This document shows, in pieces, positions 63,815-64,000 of a stretch of 64,000 nucleotides of DNA. A program made the translations under genes and the position numbers. The notes below the pieces were generated by a model. The model was not told the origin of the DNA and ran no database searches. It saw only the letters and a program-made list of their open reading frames with translations. This stretch comes from Bradyrhizobium diazoefficiens USDA 110 (GTDB lineage Bacteria > Pseudomonadota > Alphaproteobacteria > Rhizobiales > Xanthobacteraceae). Location: contig NC_004463.1 of assembly GCF_000011365.1 (NCBI RefSeq), forward strand, positions 1,464,001-1,528,000. Direction: 5' to 3'. The stretch's first letter is position 1, and each line of letters begins with the position of its first letter.

Positions 63815-64000
63815 ACTGAGCGCGGCGCCGCCGGGTCACTGACCAAGGCGAGCGAACGCGCCACTGATGCTCCTCACCTTGTTGAGTGACACAACAGCCG
63901 ACACCAGTCGGTTGGAGTTCATCCATCGTCGGTAAGGGTGTCGGAACCCTTCCTCTCAGGAAGGTTGGGGCCTCTCCGGTCCCGGGCTGTTTGACAAGTG
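63815..64000 (+). promoter_or_regulatory. Leader of a 16S rRNA operon (16S itself outside the window)
   Basis: About 185 nt of leader lie between the promoter and the right edge. The last bases GGCTGTTTGACAAG (63985-63998) match a boxA-like antitermination element, as found just before 16S in Bradyrhizobium. A small hairpin AACCCTTCCTCTCAGGAAGGTT is near 63945-63968. The 16S gene is inferred to begin soon after the edge. Confidence 0.75.

Overview
The window looks like chromosome of a Bradyrhizobium-type alphaproteobacterium, most likely of the B. japonicum / B. diazoefficiens group. The reasons are the very high GC with strong G/C third positions, a TlpA thioredoxin with argH and lysA beside it in the order I remember from B. 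japonicum, TIGR02302 and DUF2125 families, a SAM-II riboswitch before metX, three families of palindromic intergenic repeats, and an rRNA leader at the right edge. The assignment rests on recall, not on a search. Almost everything is core metabolism or cell-envelope housekeeping. I see no phage, insertion sequence, CRISPR array, integrase or tRNA.

Layout. 1-1.6 kb: the 5' part of an alpha/beta hydrolase and an HtrA-like protein that has lost its catalytic triad. 1.9-9.2 kb: an operon of an M20 amidohydrolase and a complete Opp/Dpp-type peptide ABC transporter. 9.2-15.6 kb: HAD phosphatase, AraC regulator, a decayed autotransporter, a Cache-PAS-GGDEF diguanylate cyclase and dodecin. 16-18.5 kb: exported GH16 and GH1 glycosidases for beta-glucan. 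18.5-24.7 kb: small secreted protein, HNH protein, NHL-repeat protein, a flavin monooxygenase with a C-terminal frameshift, DUF2855 protein and an AlkA-type glycosylase. 24.9-29 kb: GluQRS, a soluble hybrid histidine kinase, a YihY/BrkB membrane protein, a twin-TM protein and cobalamin adenosyltransferase.

29-36 kb: etfB-etfA with a terminator, 3-hydroxybutyryl-CoA dehydrogenase, a YjfB-like motility peptide, tlpA (reverse strand), then argH, an LptM-like lipoprotein and lysA. 36-41 kb: a 3-hydroxyisobutyrate-type dehydrogenase, a carboxymuconolactone decarboxylase-family protein, and a TIGR02302/DUF4175 envelope protein present as two overlapping frames. 41-48 kb: CpdR-like receiver and zinc-ribbon protein divergent from ftsE-ftsX, then ydcF-like, plsC, chaC-like and DUF2125 genes. 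48-53 kb: an aromatic amino-acid block (chorismate mutase, hisC-type aminotransferase, tyrC) divergent from metX-metW, which carries a SAM-II riboswitch. 53-64 kb: alpha/beta hydrolase, a CHAP-like secreted protein, MOSC protein, clpB, a small acidic protein, a beta-propeller protein, an M23 endopeptidase, and an rRNA operon promoter and leader that runs off the right end.

The points most worth checking are the SAM-II leader, where four alternately complementary GGCCGG/CCGGCC blocks form a readable on/off switch; the split TIGR02302 gene with its internal signal peptide; the pseudo-protease; the collapsed autotransporter; and the monooxygenase frameshift that reads into a palindromic repeat. 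I found no convincing multi-gene system of an undescribed type. Start codons were chosen from ribosome-binding sites, overlaps and family N-termini and are inferences.
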